From Notospermus geniculatus (lineage: Eukaryota > Nemertea > Pilidiophora > Heteronemertea > Lineidae): 64,000 bases of DNA. A program made the translations under genes and the position numbers. The notes under the pieces are model-generated. The model did no database searches. It saw only the letters and a program-made list of their open reading frames with translations, and had not been told where the DNA came from. The stretch is from positions 28,810 to 92,809 of the forward strand of contig NMRB01001872.1 in the NCBI GenBank assembly GCA_002633025.1. Direction: 5' to 3'. Position 1 is the stretch's first letter; every line of letters starts with the position of its first letter. This document shows, one piece after another, positions 42,091 to 53,480 of the stretch.

Positions 42091-42703
42091 TAGATTTGCG
42101 TTCACGCAAGGCTATGAAGGCTTCATTAATATGGCCCCAGGTTCTTTTCTGGTGGGAGACAGACGGCGACTTTTTTTGCCGTTACCTATATTTCATTGGG
42201 TATTCATAAAAGTTAGCAAATGTTTTTACTTAAGATTTGCACAGCGAAGTACTGCAAAAGTTAAAGTAAAAGCATTTGCTACCTTTTATGAATATCAGCC
42301 AATGTCACATCTCTCTAGATTCTTTGGAATTTTTAGACAACAACGCGGATCGAGCCAAAATTAAACTGTTGAGGTATATCACGGCGTACCTATTAAGTCT
42401 GTCAATAAACTTTCTGAATGACTTAATACTGCAGGGAGAGAAGAGGTATTTATTCCTATATTTGGTGCTTTCTGGACGTGCGCCATTCATGATAAAGTTA
42501 TCACTGCCAGGACAGTCCTTGCTTTTGTTGTATCCGTCGTGATCTGCAACCAGGCTGCAGAGAGAATGACAGTAACTGTGTATTACGGAATGATTAAGCA
42601 AAGAAGGAACCTGTCTCCGTACGTATCACTTCTCCTATGTTTCCGAATCCATGGTTTTTGTCTGCTGTGATGCCAACTCACCGACAGCCATGCAGATTAG
42701 TCA

Positions 42704-42773
42704 TTTAGACGGGATTCGAACCGTTGACCGCCTGATTTGTAATCCACCGCTCTATCCACTCGGTCAACGAGCC
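42704..42773 (-). other. tRNA-like segment (SINE head or tRNA pseudogene)
   Basis: On the minus strand it has A box TGACCGAGTGGATAGAGC, B box GGTTCGAATCCC and tRNA-like length, with a central loop TTACAAA. The acceptor arms (ggctcgt and ctaaatg) do not pair and the anticodon stem has mismatches, so it is not a working tRNA. It begins where the two duplication copies diverge. Confidence 0.65.
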
Positions 42774-42876
42774 AACTGACAGGGTCATGATTTATGTTTG
42801 TCATAGACGTAGGCCTTCGACTTACGTTATAATGCTTCGAATAAGAGAAAACATGTGAAATCTTTCAACAAGTTCG

Positions 42877-42955
42877 GTGGCTGAATGGGGAAGACAGCGG
42901 GACAGAGATAACAAGGCGCGAGTTCGATTCCCAGCTGGGTCAAACTTTTTTCTTT
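42877..42955 (+). other. Second tRNA-like segment followed by a T run
   Basis: A box ggtggctgaatggggaagac, B box gagttcgattccc and a following tttttt match a polymerase III promoter and terminator. Cloverleaf pairing is incomplete. It is probably the head of a tRNA-derived SINE. Confidence 0.6.
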
Positions 42956-43141
42956 GAAAAAAGTGTTCAGCAGGAGCTCACCACAGGATGTTGACACCTC
43001 GAAAGCTCGATGACAAATGAGGTGGCGCCCTCCTGACCTCGTGGGGCCTATCATGTTCTGAGCCTTCGTTCGAGGCATTTGCAGGGCGTTTGCAATTCTC
43101 TTGCTCGCCGCATGAGGGCTTTTTGTTCGTTCACGTCAGCT

Positions 43142-43429
43142 TTAAGGGCCTAGAAAACCATTGTTTTGCTACCCTTTACGCTGCTTGATCGGCAGCGTTT
43201 ACCCGCAGGATAATCACCCGTGGTTAACTTTCCTTTGTCGAGTTGCAGGAGGACAAAGAAAAATTTGAACAACCTACAGGCCTTGTTTAGCGTCATTCAA
43301 CTCTTTTCTTCGATCCTCCTGCGCGTAAACGCAGGAATGTTGACCGCGTGTGGTTATCCTGTGGGTAAACGCTGCCGATCAAGCAGTGCATGTACAAGGT
43401 AGCAACACAATGGTTTTCTAGGCCCTTAA
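43142..43429. mobile_element. 288-bp MITE
   Basis: Left end TTAAGGGCCTAGAAAACCAT is mirrored at the right end (atggttttctaggcccttaa). Pairing continues through ttgctacc and gctgcttgatcggcagcgtt. TTAA ends are part of the palindrome, so the target is TTAA or TAA. Non-coding. Confidence 0.8.
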
Positions 43430-45029
43430 CCTGAATAACTACGAATTTACACGCGTGTTGGCCGAATCGCGCTTCGTACGGCCCTAGTTTTCCTGTCGGC
43501 TGATACGTCTATTCTGCCCGTGGGTTGAAATGATCACCTCCAGTAAACATATACAGGCTTATGAATTACGTCAAGCATAAATGTCAAAAATGCCTAGAGT
43601 AAAATTGTATACCACAATGAAAAACTAAACGGATAACGTTACTGCACTGAATTATCGGATTCAGAAAATTACTTCAATAAAAAAATGATTGCTAGTTTTA
43701 ACAACGCCCGCCACAGAAATCTGAGGATTACGTGACATAGAGAATACAATTACTTCAGCTCACCTGAGTAAGCTTATATCATACCGGTTTGTCCTCTTTG
43801 TTGCCATCCACCACTCCACGTGGTTCTGTTGCCATCCACCACTCCACGTGGTTCTGTGGTTGTCATATTTTATTTTTACAATTATTTCGGTATAGGATGA
43901 TATAACGGATGTTAGGTGGGCCGTACGTCAGTGGGTCTGAGAACGACTGGAGTCAGGGTTGTAACAATTATTGAAGCTTTATTAGCAGAAAGTTTATAAC
44001 GACAAACATCATATTCGTATCGCAACAGTTTCGATCTGCACGCAAACTTCATACAGCTCCTCAGAACTGATGTCCTGATTTCTTGACTACCCTGATCTTT
44101 TCTCTCCGTGAAATCTAAAAGTACAAAAACCGAAAACATAATAAGAAACTGCCTAATCCAACACAGGATAGCCTAGGCCTATTACTTACCAAAAACTACG
44201 AGAGCTGCCAAGCTGGGCCTAGAAAGTGGGCCTACCATGTACCATCTTAACGCAATGTTCCATTCTAATTGCTGAACAATCCGCTAAATAATTACCTCTA
44301 TGTGACCTAGCAGCCCAATAAAATTGACCAAGGGCCTAACGCAGGGGATTGCCATACATCCTGAGGGCAATAAGGCACAAGATCAACCACGCAGAGGTAT
44401 AGGGTATTGCTAACACAAAGTCACCGCAAGAGGACCAAAACTACTACCACACGCAGTACTAATGCATTGGAATGCACGCAAATACATGCAACAATATGGG
44501 TGGGGCCGCAAACGAAACGGAGCTCAAAATGCCCTAAAAAGTGCCCAAACAAATGTCAGGACAGACTCAAGTTGGGTGTGGTGGGTCCATATACATCATT
44601 TGTCATACTAACCTCTTTTGCCCACTGACAGGCACAAAGATTCGCATTAATTTCGTAAATTTCGGCCAAAATAGGCACCGCAGAAAAAATGGAGAAAAGC
44701 GCACATGGCAGGGCGCATGAGTGACCTTGACACCAGATGGCAGCACATCAAAGGAAAAATCAAATTAGTTATGTCATCATATATATAGAGTGCAGCACGT
44801 GCCGGAGTGAGTAAATTAAAGTTGACGTCATTACAGATGATGTAAGGGTTACCGCAGTATTGGAGGATGGTGATGTCGAATTTTACTCAACAAATGTGCA
44901 TGGTTGGATAAGTTTGCTAATTATGAAGAGTGATAAGAGATAGTCCTATACAATTTTGAATCAACTACATTTTATTTTGGAAAACATACGGTATGCATAT
45001 ACAAAAGGGCACCCAGTTTTCCCACATAT
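43430..45029. other. Non-coding; one 28-bp tandem duplication
   Basis: No protein-like frame. At 43801-43856 a 28-base unit (ttgccatccaccactccacg...) occurs twice in tandem, exactly. TAGGCCTA occurs near 44173. Confidence 0.55.
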
Positions 45030-45250
45030 CCCCCCCCCATCCCATCCTGGGTAGGGGCCTGGCCCTGGGTGGGAACCTCGCCCCGGGTGGGGGCCAGGCC
45101 ACTACGCGGGGGCCAGGCCCTATCGGCCCAGCCCAGCCCATGCCCCTACCCGGGCTCGGGCCCCTACTGGGTCCAGGCTAGACCAGACCAGCCCAGCCTA
45201 GCCCCCTGTCCGGCATGGCCCAGCCCAGTCCAGTTGGGAAGCATAACAAC
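45030..45250. repeat. GC-rich low-complexity block
   Basis: Many variations of gggcctggccctgggtggg on one half and cagcccagcccatgccc on the other, giving self-complementary potential. It contrasts sharply with the AT-rich DNA on both sides. Confidence 0.7.
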
Positions 45251-45684
45251 TTTAACCTCAGCCAACAGGCCGAGAAGCTTTAATGGCCCAGGATGGTTGG
45301 GGCATACCAATGAACAGAAATGTATCAGTTCTTTGGTACAGACCAATGTTATACAACTATTGTCTTGACAATTCTGAAACAGAAACATTCACAACATCAA
45401 ATTTTTGTCTCATATTTCAAACGGTCGTTAGTAATTTTCTTATGCATTTGTTTTCATAAAGTTGACATTTTTGTATTAAATATTTTTGCAAATTATAACA
45501 TATTTGCCATCTCCTCAGTCACCCGCTGGTGAAAGCTTCTCGTTTAACCTTCTAAATAAAAACTAACCACAGATTCTGTAAGCTTGGTTCCAGTGGTTAT
45601 GGATGTATGGAGAGTGGACATTCGGCTGTTAGAAAAAAATACACCATCAGGGCCGTATTTAGCTTTTGGTCCGGGGGGGGGGGG

Positions 45685-46108
45685 NNNNNNNNNNNNNNNN
45701 NNNNNNNNNNNNNNNNNNNNNNNNNNNNNNNNNNNNNNNNNNNNNNNNNNNNNNNNNNNNNNNNNNNNNNNNNNNNNNNNNNNNNNNNNNNNNNNNNNNN
45801 NNNNNNNNNNNNNNNNNNNNNNNNNNNNNNNNNNNNNNNNNNNNNNNNNNNNNNNNNNNNNNNNNNNNNNNNNNNNNNNNNNNNNNNNNNNNNNNNNNNN
45901 NNNNNNNNNNNNNNNNNNNNNNNNNNNNNNNNNNNNNNNNNNNNNNNNNNNNNNNNNNNNNNNNNNNNNNNNNNNNNNNNNNNNNNNNNNNNNNNNNNNN
46001 NNNNNNNNNNNNNNNNNNNNNNNNNNNNNNNNNNNNNNNNNNNNNNNNNNNNNNNNNNNNNNNNNNNNNNNNNNNNNNNNNNNNNNNNNNNNNNNNNNNN
46101 NNNNNNNN
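45685..46108. other. Assembly gap, 424 N
   Basis: Unknown bases following a run of 12 G. All open frames across it are artefacts. It hides most of the Tigger element that continues on its right side. Confidence 0.99.
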
Positions 46109-46847
46109 AACAAACTCAACCAGACATTGTTGACCTGTTGACACGTGGCCTGCCGACATGGCCGATGCTGATCAGCTGATTGCATTGCAATTTGCGATAT
46201 CTTTGTTTTGTTGACGACGCTCATCGTCTATGACGTTAATCATGAGGTACCACAGCAACAATTAAAGACTTCATTTCTAGAACAGCATCCGAACCTTCCC
46301 AACGTATCCGAACATCTTGATGCAACTTTGGCTGTACAACAAACGCTTAATTCATTCCGGAGACAGTGCCTGGTTCAGCATACGCTGGAGGATTTCTTCA
46401 AGAAGTAGGCCTAGATCGACGGCACTGGTACATCATGAGGCCGATTGAGCGCCATCTGTCTGAAAATTCACACATGATGCTGTGATGTGAACTGCCTGAC
46501 TACTTTGCCGTTGGCACTGTCCCAAAAGATTTCGTCTCGTGTCCGTTGTGTATTTTTATCATAACTGTGCATTATTTATGATACTAATCGGTTGTAAATA
46601 GGCTAAAATATTTTTATTACACATGTGTATTTCTTTTGTTTGTTAACTTTATTTCTAATCTGGCTACCGGTACACCAGTGAAGTTTGGTTAGGCCTTCCA
46701 TCAGCTTGGTGATCGTCGAGTCGATCATCCGTCGTCATGGTGACCCAATTTCACTCCGGTCAATGTCGAATTCGGTAATCCGGAAACTTCGCTAATCCGA
46801 ACTTGGAACCCAGGAACAAACAGGTTCGGACTAACGAGGTCTGACTG
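46109..46847 (+). mobile_element. 3' part of a pogo/Tigger-type transposon
   Basis: The right end at 46847, read on the minus strand, starts CAGTCAGACCTCGTTAGTCC and is followed outside by TA (46848-46849). This is the typical Tigger/pogo terminal repeat and target. The 46208-46408 frame ends in QHTLEDFFKK, like the C-terminus of such transposases. Frames upstream to the gap are broken by stops (for example ATG GCC GAT GCT ... TGA), so the copy is a pseudogene. The catalytic part and left end are in or beyond the N gap. Confidence 0.75.
46208..46408 (+). pseudogene. Tigger-type transposase C-terminus
   Basis: The 66-codon frame reads ...LDATLAVQQTLNSFRRQ and finishes with LEDFFKK, resembling the C-terminal tail (a helical segment and a final ITDFFxK-like motif) of pogo/Tigger proteins. 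It is followed about 440 bases later by a matching terminal repeat. No catalytic residues are present. The assignment depends mainly on the neighbouring terminal repeat. Confidence 0.55.
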
Positions 46848-46889
46848 TATTTCCATTGGACGCTAGACATGTCCTCTCTCGATGTTACT

Positions 46890-47075
46890 CCATTTAGACC
46901 CAGGGTGAATACAGTGGCGCCACCAATTAAATAGGCTGGTAGTGTATCATGTTCTGGAGGTACTTTGAAAGTGCCTTTTGGTCGTTTCTATTTCTCTTGA
47001 CCAGCACCGTGGAGTGGTGGTCTTTTTCAAAGCTGGAATCTCCTGTTTTTGTCATGCCGTGTCTCGCGGTGTGGC
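46890..47075 (-). repeat. Dispersed repeat end, reverse copy
   Basis: Reverse complement of the last part of 28288-28810 (gacccagggtgaatacagtg, catgttctggaggtactttg, ctggaatctcctgttttt). It has the uninterrupted ggaggtacttt site that carries a Tc1-like insertion at 30894. Confidence 0.75.
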
Positions 47076-47591
47076 GATGAGACGATGGCCGAAGACCAGG
47101 TGCGGAGTAACTCGCGGCTTACGCGGAGGTGTTGGGGTTGGTTTACCGGCACAATATGAAAAACAATTTCCACCATGTCCAGGTCATTTTCCAGGAGTCG
47201 GGCAGAAATCGGGAGTAAATTGCCCCAAATTATCCGAAACTGACTGACATCTGCAGAAATAGGTGTGCGACCGAAAGATGGGCATTGTCCCGTCCCACAG
47301 CGAAAAAATCACGGTATCAGACAGCCGGAGTTGGCTGAAATGGTTAAGGCCTTCTTCCTTATTAGGCCAACAGTTCATTCCACTTCCCAGTGGATACCTC
47401 CCTGTATCGCACCATCAGTCAGCGCCACCATACAGCAGGTCAGGGAACCAGACTAAAGGTAATTCGGAACGACCTGAGGCGAACTGCTTATCTATCCACT
47501 GGGCGGCGCATTTCACCTCGGACACAAGTCCAAGGCAGCCATGTTGTTATCAACAAACCCACGTGACCGACCGTGGGACTATTTTCGATGA

Positions 47592-48005
47592 GACAAGTAG
47601 CTGAAGTTGACTATGTAGTACAGCACAGACACTGTTTGGTACGAACATGACCTTCGGTGTCAGCAGTTTGCACCATACTTTTAATCCATGATCATCTTAC
47701 TCTTACAGGAAGTACGACCCTCCAGCTTATGACATCTTCACTAAGTTCAGGTCAAGAATCGGCTTCTCCTCCCTTGAGAGGTTAGCCGATTTCTACACGA
47801 TGCATTATGCAGAATGGCTGATGACCGCCATCGCCACCAACTCAATAGTGACTTACTTGTGTTCAAGTTCATGAGAAATTGTGGTTATCAGAGTGAGGAA
47901 GAAGAGGTCATTCTGAATGATTGATTCCCTGTTATATCTACATACTCCTCCTAACCAAGCCTGGCCTGAAACAGAATGCATGAAAACGTGACAAACAGCT
48001 TAAGG
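47592..48005 (+). repeat. Dispersed repeat, second copy of 28288-28640
   Basis: Begins gagacaagtagctgaagttg and is colinear with 28288-28640. It carries about 95 extra bases (ttatgacatcttcactaag to tatgcagaatggctgat, about 47727-47825) that copy 1 lacks. At its start it lacks the GGCCTA present at 28295-28300. Confidence 0.75.
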
Positions 48006-48773
48006 GCGAGCCATCATTGTGAATTTTCATAGTGCTTCAATCCAGGCCCCTCTGAGAAAAGCAATAAAGACACCCCCAGTTGACTGTTTTTATAGTCCAA
48101 TGTGATCACTGTGCTTTATAGACACAGAAAATGAGGAAAGTCCCAAGGATTACAGCTTAATTACATTACATAATCGTAAACAAAGAAATTCACCAAACAC
48201 GAAAAACAGGTACAATTTTCTTGGAGAGGAAGCATGTAAATGACACATTGAAGGTGTGGCAACAATGTCACAAACCCATAGAGCCTGGGGTGGCGAGGGT
48301 GTCCTGACATGCTCTTCATGTACACCATACACGCTCAGTACAAAAAGGACAACCAGGAAGTAAAATCCAAATCCAATATGGCCGCCCTGTTTTGGAAAAT
48401 CTGGCAGCAGTCATGAAATTCACATGCCGAGTACTCAATACCTGTTGAAAATATTGCTATCAAAATGGGTGGACTAAGTAGAAAAAACCTCGAACTTTAT
48501 GATCCACATGTCGTTTGATCTTCCAAATGTAACATTTCTTGGGAAAGTGTACCGATTACTAGTCTTTTGTTTCAACTTATTAGCTAATTAGTGCGCTCCA
48601 AGATGCGTCTCATTCAATTCCTTTTGACTTATAGACCCCAGAGCTGCCTTCATTTCCGTCATACAACTTGTACTTTTATGGTATTTTGACATCTTTTATT
48701 TACAACGCCTGGCCACGTTTCAAAAATTCAAAACGTTGGCTCGCCCTTAATCGAAACAAACGTTGTCTACAAT
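48006..48773. other. Non-coding, no feature recognised
   Basis: No domain-bearing frame and no long repeat. Confidence 0.5.
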
Positions 48774-50440
48774 GGGCGGTTATGTGCGCATAAATTAGAC
48801 GTGCACAAAACGTATTTGTAAGTGTAAAACATATGTTTTTGTGCCAAAACAGATATTTCTGTGTAAAAACAGACATACAAAACGTGATTATTTTCGGCAA
48901 AACGTGTGTGTTTTCCCAAAACGAATATATTTCTTGCAAAACAGATGTAAGTTTGTCGCTAAACACCATCTTGACTAATCAAGGCCTCCGGTCACTCCGC
49001 CCTTCGAACTACGCTCCCTTCACCCTTGATGACCACCGTTTGTCATCCTGCTCGCAGACAGGTCGTTCCATGGACCGCACACCCCCCCACCACCACCACT
49101 GTCAATGATAAATGCGTGTAATCCAATGTTTTGTGAATAAAACATGCATTACCGGTAACGTATTAGATTATTCTTCATTGTGAGATTTTCATCGATCCAA
49201 ACCTCACAATGTTCCTATCTTCGTCATAAACCGCGCTTTCAGTAACTGATTTGCACGGAGGGACAGCAAACGACACCAATGACGATCGACAACTGGGGTT
49301 CTTCCAACTTGTATGTTTATTAACACACAGTACAACGTTCTGAAAGAAACAACACAAAACATGTAACAGAATCCAAGTACAGGATATTTTCTCCTACAGG
49401 ACATTTTCTCCTACCACACCAAAGTTAGCAATAGGCCTAAACCCATCACAACCGTAACAACTTACAGCAACTGAACACTCTAAAGCGTCTTTATGAACTA
49501 CTTGAACCTCACATAGGCCTATGCCTCAACAAAATTAGAATTACAGCCTAACTACGGTAAATTTGACACGCAGGCCTAACGTGTAAACATGTATACTCCG
49601 TTGCACAGGCTTCGACAGAAGTTGGCGGGAATTAGAACGGCTCACTTCAAACAACTTATTCCACCACAAAGAACAACGACATGACAAATAAAGGGCGTAA
49701 TGGGGTACTATGCATCATTATCAGTTACCTGAAGGGTTTTTACCCCTAGCTCGATCATCAGATCAATGAGAATATTGTCTTTCAAGAGAGAAAGCGGTCT
49801 GCGAAGACCATCTTTCAAATCGAAGGTATATGACGCGCGCCACCTAGGAGAAGGGCAATAACTAACAAACTCGGCAAGGCGGTAAATTCAAATTTATTTC
49901 AGAACAGTAACGTTTGGCTGCTTCAGCCGCCATGCTCATGGGCGGCAATGTGAGCGATATATATTAAATGCTACGGTGGTCGGCAGGGGTGGATGGAGCG
50001 ATAGTAGGAGTGACAGGAAGCCTTGGTTGGGCAAGATGATAAACACGAAAGTTTTACCCGATTTTTATATTTTCTCGCAGAGATGCCGGCACGCAGAGAG
50101 CAAACCGCAGAGATGTTTGCCAAACGAAGACGCTAGATGGCGCTCGATAGGCCTACTGTCGCTGTTTTAGTCTGCAGTATCTCTGTTGGAGAGCACAAGC
50201 CTCAGCGGGCAAGTGGTTAGCACGCGCGGTTATCAAACGGAAGGGCAGGGGTTCGAATCCTGTCATGACAGTTATTTTTTTTCATTTCGTTAGTTTCACT
50301 TCATTTTATTTTTTCTTGTCGACCTTTATCATATCAATCTCGCGTGGCTGTCAGAAAATTGTGAACAAAATATTGCATTCTTTGAGACCAAATTTTGAAA
50401 AATTAGACCTAGGCCTATGAAAAATAATTAATCATCAGAT
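48774..50440 (+). repeat. Dispersed tRNA-box repeat, copy 3, split by an insertion
   Basis: 48774-48966 matches the first part and 50039-50440 the second part of the unit at 19573-20160. The tRNA-like segment is at 50195-50271 (A box gggcaagtggttagcacg, B box gggttcgaatcc, then T runs). A 1072-bp element sits between the two parts. This copy alone has GGCCTA inserted at 50150-50155. Confidence 0.8.
48967..50038. mobile_element. 1072-bp DNA element with 8-bp target duplication (hAT-like)
   Basis: Ends CATCTTGACTAATCAAGGCC and, reversed at the right, catcttgcccaaccaaggct; about 27 of 32 bases match. Flanks are CTAAACAC on the left and ATAAACAC on the right (7 of 8 identical). The uninterrupted site in copy 2 reads GTAAACAC. 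An 8-bp duplication with ends starting CA fits hAT or P superfamilies. No transposase is recognisable inside. Confidence 0.75.
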
Positions 50441-50504
50441 CATCAGAGGCCAATATTTCATCATTAGTATTGTGAAGGGAGAATATCCAAAAATAAAGCA
50501 CAAA

Positions 50505-50664
50505 GAACGACACACAAAATGATATAATACGTCGTCTCCAAAAGGGGTTGTTTATTTAAGCCTTCGTTTCACCAAATAGACGTAAAAATTGTTCTGCTTG
50601 GCCTGGTCGACAGGACCCCTTTGTGTCCACCTGCCTGAAATTGACGACTGGACTTAGGCGTGTT
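50505..50664 (+). repeat. Penelope-end fragment plus truncated element B
   Basis: Reads gacacacaaaatgatataat as at 20188, then the left part of element B (cttcgtttcaccaaatagac) up to gacttaggcg, where it is cut by the Polinton segment. The order matches 20188-20345, so the two loci derive from one another by duplication. Confidence 0.75.
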
Positions 50665-50698
50665 CTAACCCAAAAACATTTATTTTTAGATTATTTTC

Positions 50699-52458
50699 CT
50701 ATTCAATTTTTGGAATATCTTTTATCATAACCGGAAAATTATCAATTTTTATTTCATTTTGATATTTTTTATAAGAATATATATCACTAAGGTTATTTTT
50801 AGGTGGAAATTTAGCTGCTAATAAAGCCCATAGGAAACATTTTTCATCAGAAGTTTTCACATTTATAACAGCGTTTGTTTTGAAAGGAAGTTGGATAAAG
50901 TGCCCACCTTTTGTCTCTTTCATCCCGGCAACCCAAATATCCATGTATTTTATTTGGTCTAGTGATAAACCACTTCCGTTAAAATATCTTTCATCAATCT
51001 GCAATTTTATGTAATCTAGAGATTTATCTAAGATTTCCCTACCTTGTTGTTGTGAAAGAATTACTTCAAAAGGTGATTGGATACTGTGCTTAACTAGATT
51101 ATTTTCTTTTAAGAATTGAACTTCGCATGATAAGCTTATTTTAAAACGTTTATTTTTAACACTAGCTAGCAGATCACTAAACTTATGTTGGTATTCTTTT
51201 ACATCTTTTGCCTTTTTATCAAATCTTAACTGCATTGAAACATAATTTCTATCGAGTCCTGCCGGCCTGCCAAATGAATAGCGTGTTCGGAAAGCTTCCT
51301 CGGGGAGGCTCGGGGAAGCGGGAGAGCGTTCGGTAAGGTATTTGGAAGGCTGCCAAGGCTTCCTCGAGCCTGGCCGAAGTGAGCGACTCGCCGAGTCGCT
51401 CACTTGGGGAAACTCCCGGCATGCATTTCGTTTTCTTTCCAATCCGACATGCTGATTGGCTAAACGTGGAACATTTCACGCCTGCAACCCACAGTAGTAC
51501 CTTTCCCCGAGGAAGAGCAAATATCGTTCGGAATTTCGCCTTTACTGGGCATGCTCACATTCCCCGAAGCTCGGGGAAGAAATTTGCTCGGGGAAGCTTT
51601 CCGAACACGGCCTGTTTAAGGATTCTTAGTCCGTGAACGGAATCTATTTCCAATCGAGTTAAACCTTTAGTTACACGTTGTAATTCTGGTTTAGCTTCAC
51701 GTTTCACCTTTTCCGTCAAATATCTTGGTAATTCTTCAAATAATTCTTTAGTTTCTTCTTGTTTTGGATTAATTCCTGGTAATTCCTCGAACAATTTTCT
51801 AGTTTCTTGCCTTTCTTGACCTCTTAAAATATCTCTTCGAATTTTTGGAGTGTAGAGATTAATAGTACTTTCTACATTATTTTTATGCATTTTTGATTGA
51901 AGATGATTTTTCCATGTGCGATTTTTTATTAATTTTTTACAGAATTCACAGTAACGTGTATTTTCTTCATAATGAATTACTCTTCCTTGTTGATCTAGTT
52001 CTGGCGCCGCGTCAATAGTTCGGTGTGTAGTTGGTAGTGTAGTAGGATTTCTTCTAATGTCAACCAGATCAGATTTATTTTGAGTGGTGATTTTATGAAG
52101 TTGAGTTTTTTTAGCTTCATAAAATTTAGTCCAGTTTTGTAAATGTTTTTTTAGTTTTATTATGTCTTGCAAGATTTGAAGGTGTAACATCAGTATTTTG
52201 GGTATCAGTACTACACACTTCACAACGAATTTTCCCTGATTGAACCGAGTTTGTGGGTTGTGGCGCAGGTATAGGTTGTGTAGGTATAGGCCAAATAGGT
52301 ATCGGTCGAATAATTGGTAGTGTAGGATGCGGAAGATCAGCGAGGTTAATACCACCCGAAATTACAATTGGTCGGTGTGGCTCCATAATTTCATCTTGGT
52401 CCATACTTTCAAAAAATCTTCCCATTAAAAACTGATTGTCCGTTTTCTTCTCCTCCAT
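50699..52458 (-). pseudogene. Polinton DNA polymerase B, N-terminal part, broken
   Basis: Starts MEEKKTDNQFLMGRFFESM at 52458, directly after the integrase stop. After a Pro-rich stretch come two possible zinc fingers: CEVC ... NLARHNKTKK, and CEFCKKLIKNRTWKNHLQSK followed by MH. A frameshift lies in an A-run near 52155. A MITE (51282-51609) splits the frame after GLRILK. It resumes near 51257 and ends with VKTSDEKCFLWALLAA and DNFPVMIKDIPK, the pattern found before the polymerase core in protein-primed Polinton polymerases. The exonuclease and polymerase motifs are missing. Role in an intact element: self-replication. Assignment rests on the last 70 residues and the position next to the integrase. 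Confidence 0.65.
51282..51609. mobile_element. 328-bp MITE inside the Polinton polymerase
   Basis: Ends CGTGTTCGGAAAGCTTCC and ggaagctttccgaacacg, with further gaggctcgggg/ccccgagc blocks inside. Flanking bases (gaatag, gcctgt) give no clear duplication. GC-rich against the AT-rich Polinton DNA. Confidence 0.75.
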
Positions 52459-52462
52459 TTAT

Positions 52463-53285
52463 TTAGTAAAATTTTTGTTTAAGTTTTTTTATGTCCGGAA
52501 CTGGTATCCATTCGTTAAATTTATCGCTATATCCTTTCCATTTTACTAATCCATATTTCTTTCCTTTAATTGTTTTATATCTGATGATTTTTTCGATTTT
52601 GTATTCTAATTGTTCTGGATTGGGAACATAACTCAATTCTTCTTCATAGAAATATCCGTCAATTAGTTCATTCTGGTAATCTTCAAGTTCGTAAACAATT
52701 GGTTTAGTGAAAATAATCTGTTTAATTTTAAACACCTCTTCAGTAAAATTAGGAAGATAACATTTAGCAAAAATAGTTTTATACTTAGAAATTCTCACAC
52801 CATCTCTAATTTTAAACTTTGGCGAACAGAAATCGTGTGTTAAGTGAGCGCCATAACGGTTAAACCATACTGCGCCTTCATTTTCCTCTTTCCTTGCATC
52901 TACTGGTTTCATTCCGATTGATGTGTGAAATGTATTATTATAACCTTTCACTAAATCTTGTAAAATTTCCAACCATTTGTCTGTCTCTTTTGTTGTAAAA
53001 TATTTCCACATTCTTGTTTTTAAAGTACGATTAAAACGTTCGACAACCGCAGCCTTTTTATCCGAAAATGAGGAAAACCATTCTGTATCATTTTTCTCTA
53101 ATAACTCCTTTAAATGTTTGTTATAAAATTATTTACCGTCATCGAATTGAATTTTTTCTGGTTTTGATTCCTTAAAAATATCTACGAATAAATCTTTGAC
53201 TTCTTCACCTCTTTTACTCTTTAGAGGTAGAGCCCAAGCGTATCTACTGAATAAATCTATAACAGTTAAGATATATTTATAATTT
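52463..53285 (-). pseudogene. Polinton integrase copy B with chromodomain
   Basis: Reads from the first strand of the core (KYILTVIDLFSRYAWA) to a C-terminal chromodomain. It keeps the catalytic Glu (VVERFNRTLKTRMW) about 34 residues after the DD pair, the SH3-like SPKFKIRDGVRISKY, and the chromodomain YGLVKWKGYSDKFNEWIP. One nonsense change is visible: GAA to TAA in the DDGKEFYN motif near 53130. The N-terminal 90 residues are missing. It overlaps in content with copy A, so part of the gene has been duplicated in tandem. Confidence 0.85.
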
Positions 53286-53480
53286 TTATGGTTCCCGATC
53301 AATCAGATCGGGAACCATATTGTTTTTGGTCATGGTGTCTGTGTGTGTGTGTGTGTGTGTGTCTGTGTGTGTGTCTGTGTATCTGTGTGTCTGGTCTGTC
53401 ACACCTTCATATCTCATCTCCTTGAACAGCTACAGCCTTGGAAACAAATCCTACCCCTAGGTTTGTCAACCTGGGCAATC
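53286..53480. repeat. Junction insert with palindrome and (GT)n microsatellite
   Basis: ggttcccgatcaatcagatc followed by gggaacc is a short palindrome. After it comes a (GT)n run at 53340-53395 and about 80 bases of unrelated sequence to aatccaatatc. It separates the two integrase copies and resembles sequence left by end joining or an assembly join. Confidence 0.7.

Larger units (their letters stand above)
40644..42554 (-). pseudogene. 3' half of a second ADAMTS-like gene
   Basis: Exons 42554-42390, 41775-41644, 41356-41243, 41127-41076 and 40777-40644 correspond one to one to the last five exons of the gene at 38014-25959, with the same splice borders and lengths except one. The 41775 exon is one base shorter at its start (caagattggtgag against caagagatggtgag), so joining it in phase leads to an early stop. 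The first Cys of the last domain is Gly (RGIYG against RCIYG). The metalloprotease end is retained (LVADHDGYN, DNFIM, FSPCS), as is the disintegrin-like core (ALPGTTCGNKK, WCINGNCV). The 5' half is not seen in 42700-64000. It is probably a decaying duplicate; a sequencing error or alternative acceptor could also explain the base loss. Confidence 0.65.
38620..42694. repeat. Segmental duplication, copy 2
   Basis: Partner of 23440-27713. Similarity resumes past the insertion in copy 1 and runs to the cagatt at 42694, where both copies stop matching. Specific to this copy are MITEs at 38786-39033, 39222-39391, 40026-40146 and 41921-42090, a Penelope end at 40797-40915, and a tRNA-like segment just beyond the end. 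Confidence 0.85.

Noticed and set aside
42704-42773. Functional tRNA gene
   Set aside because: A and B boxes are good, but the acceptor stem does not pair and the anticodon stem has mismatches, so it is listed as tRNA-like.
45544-46224. Long open frames of 155-226 codons on both strands
   Set aside because: They consist almost entirely of N bases from the assembly gap.
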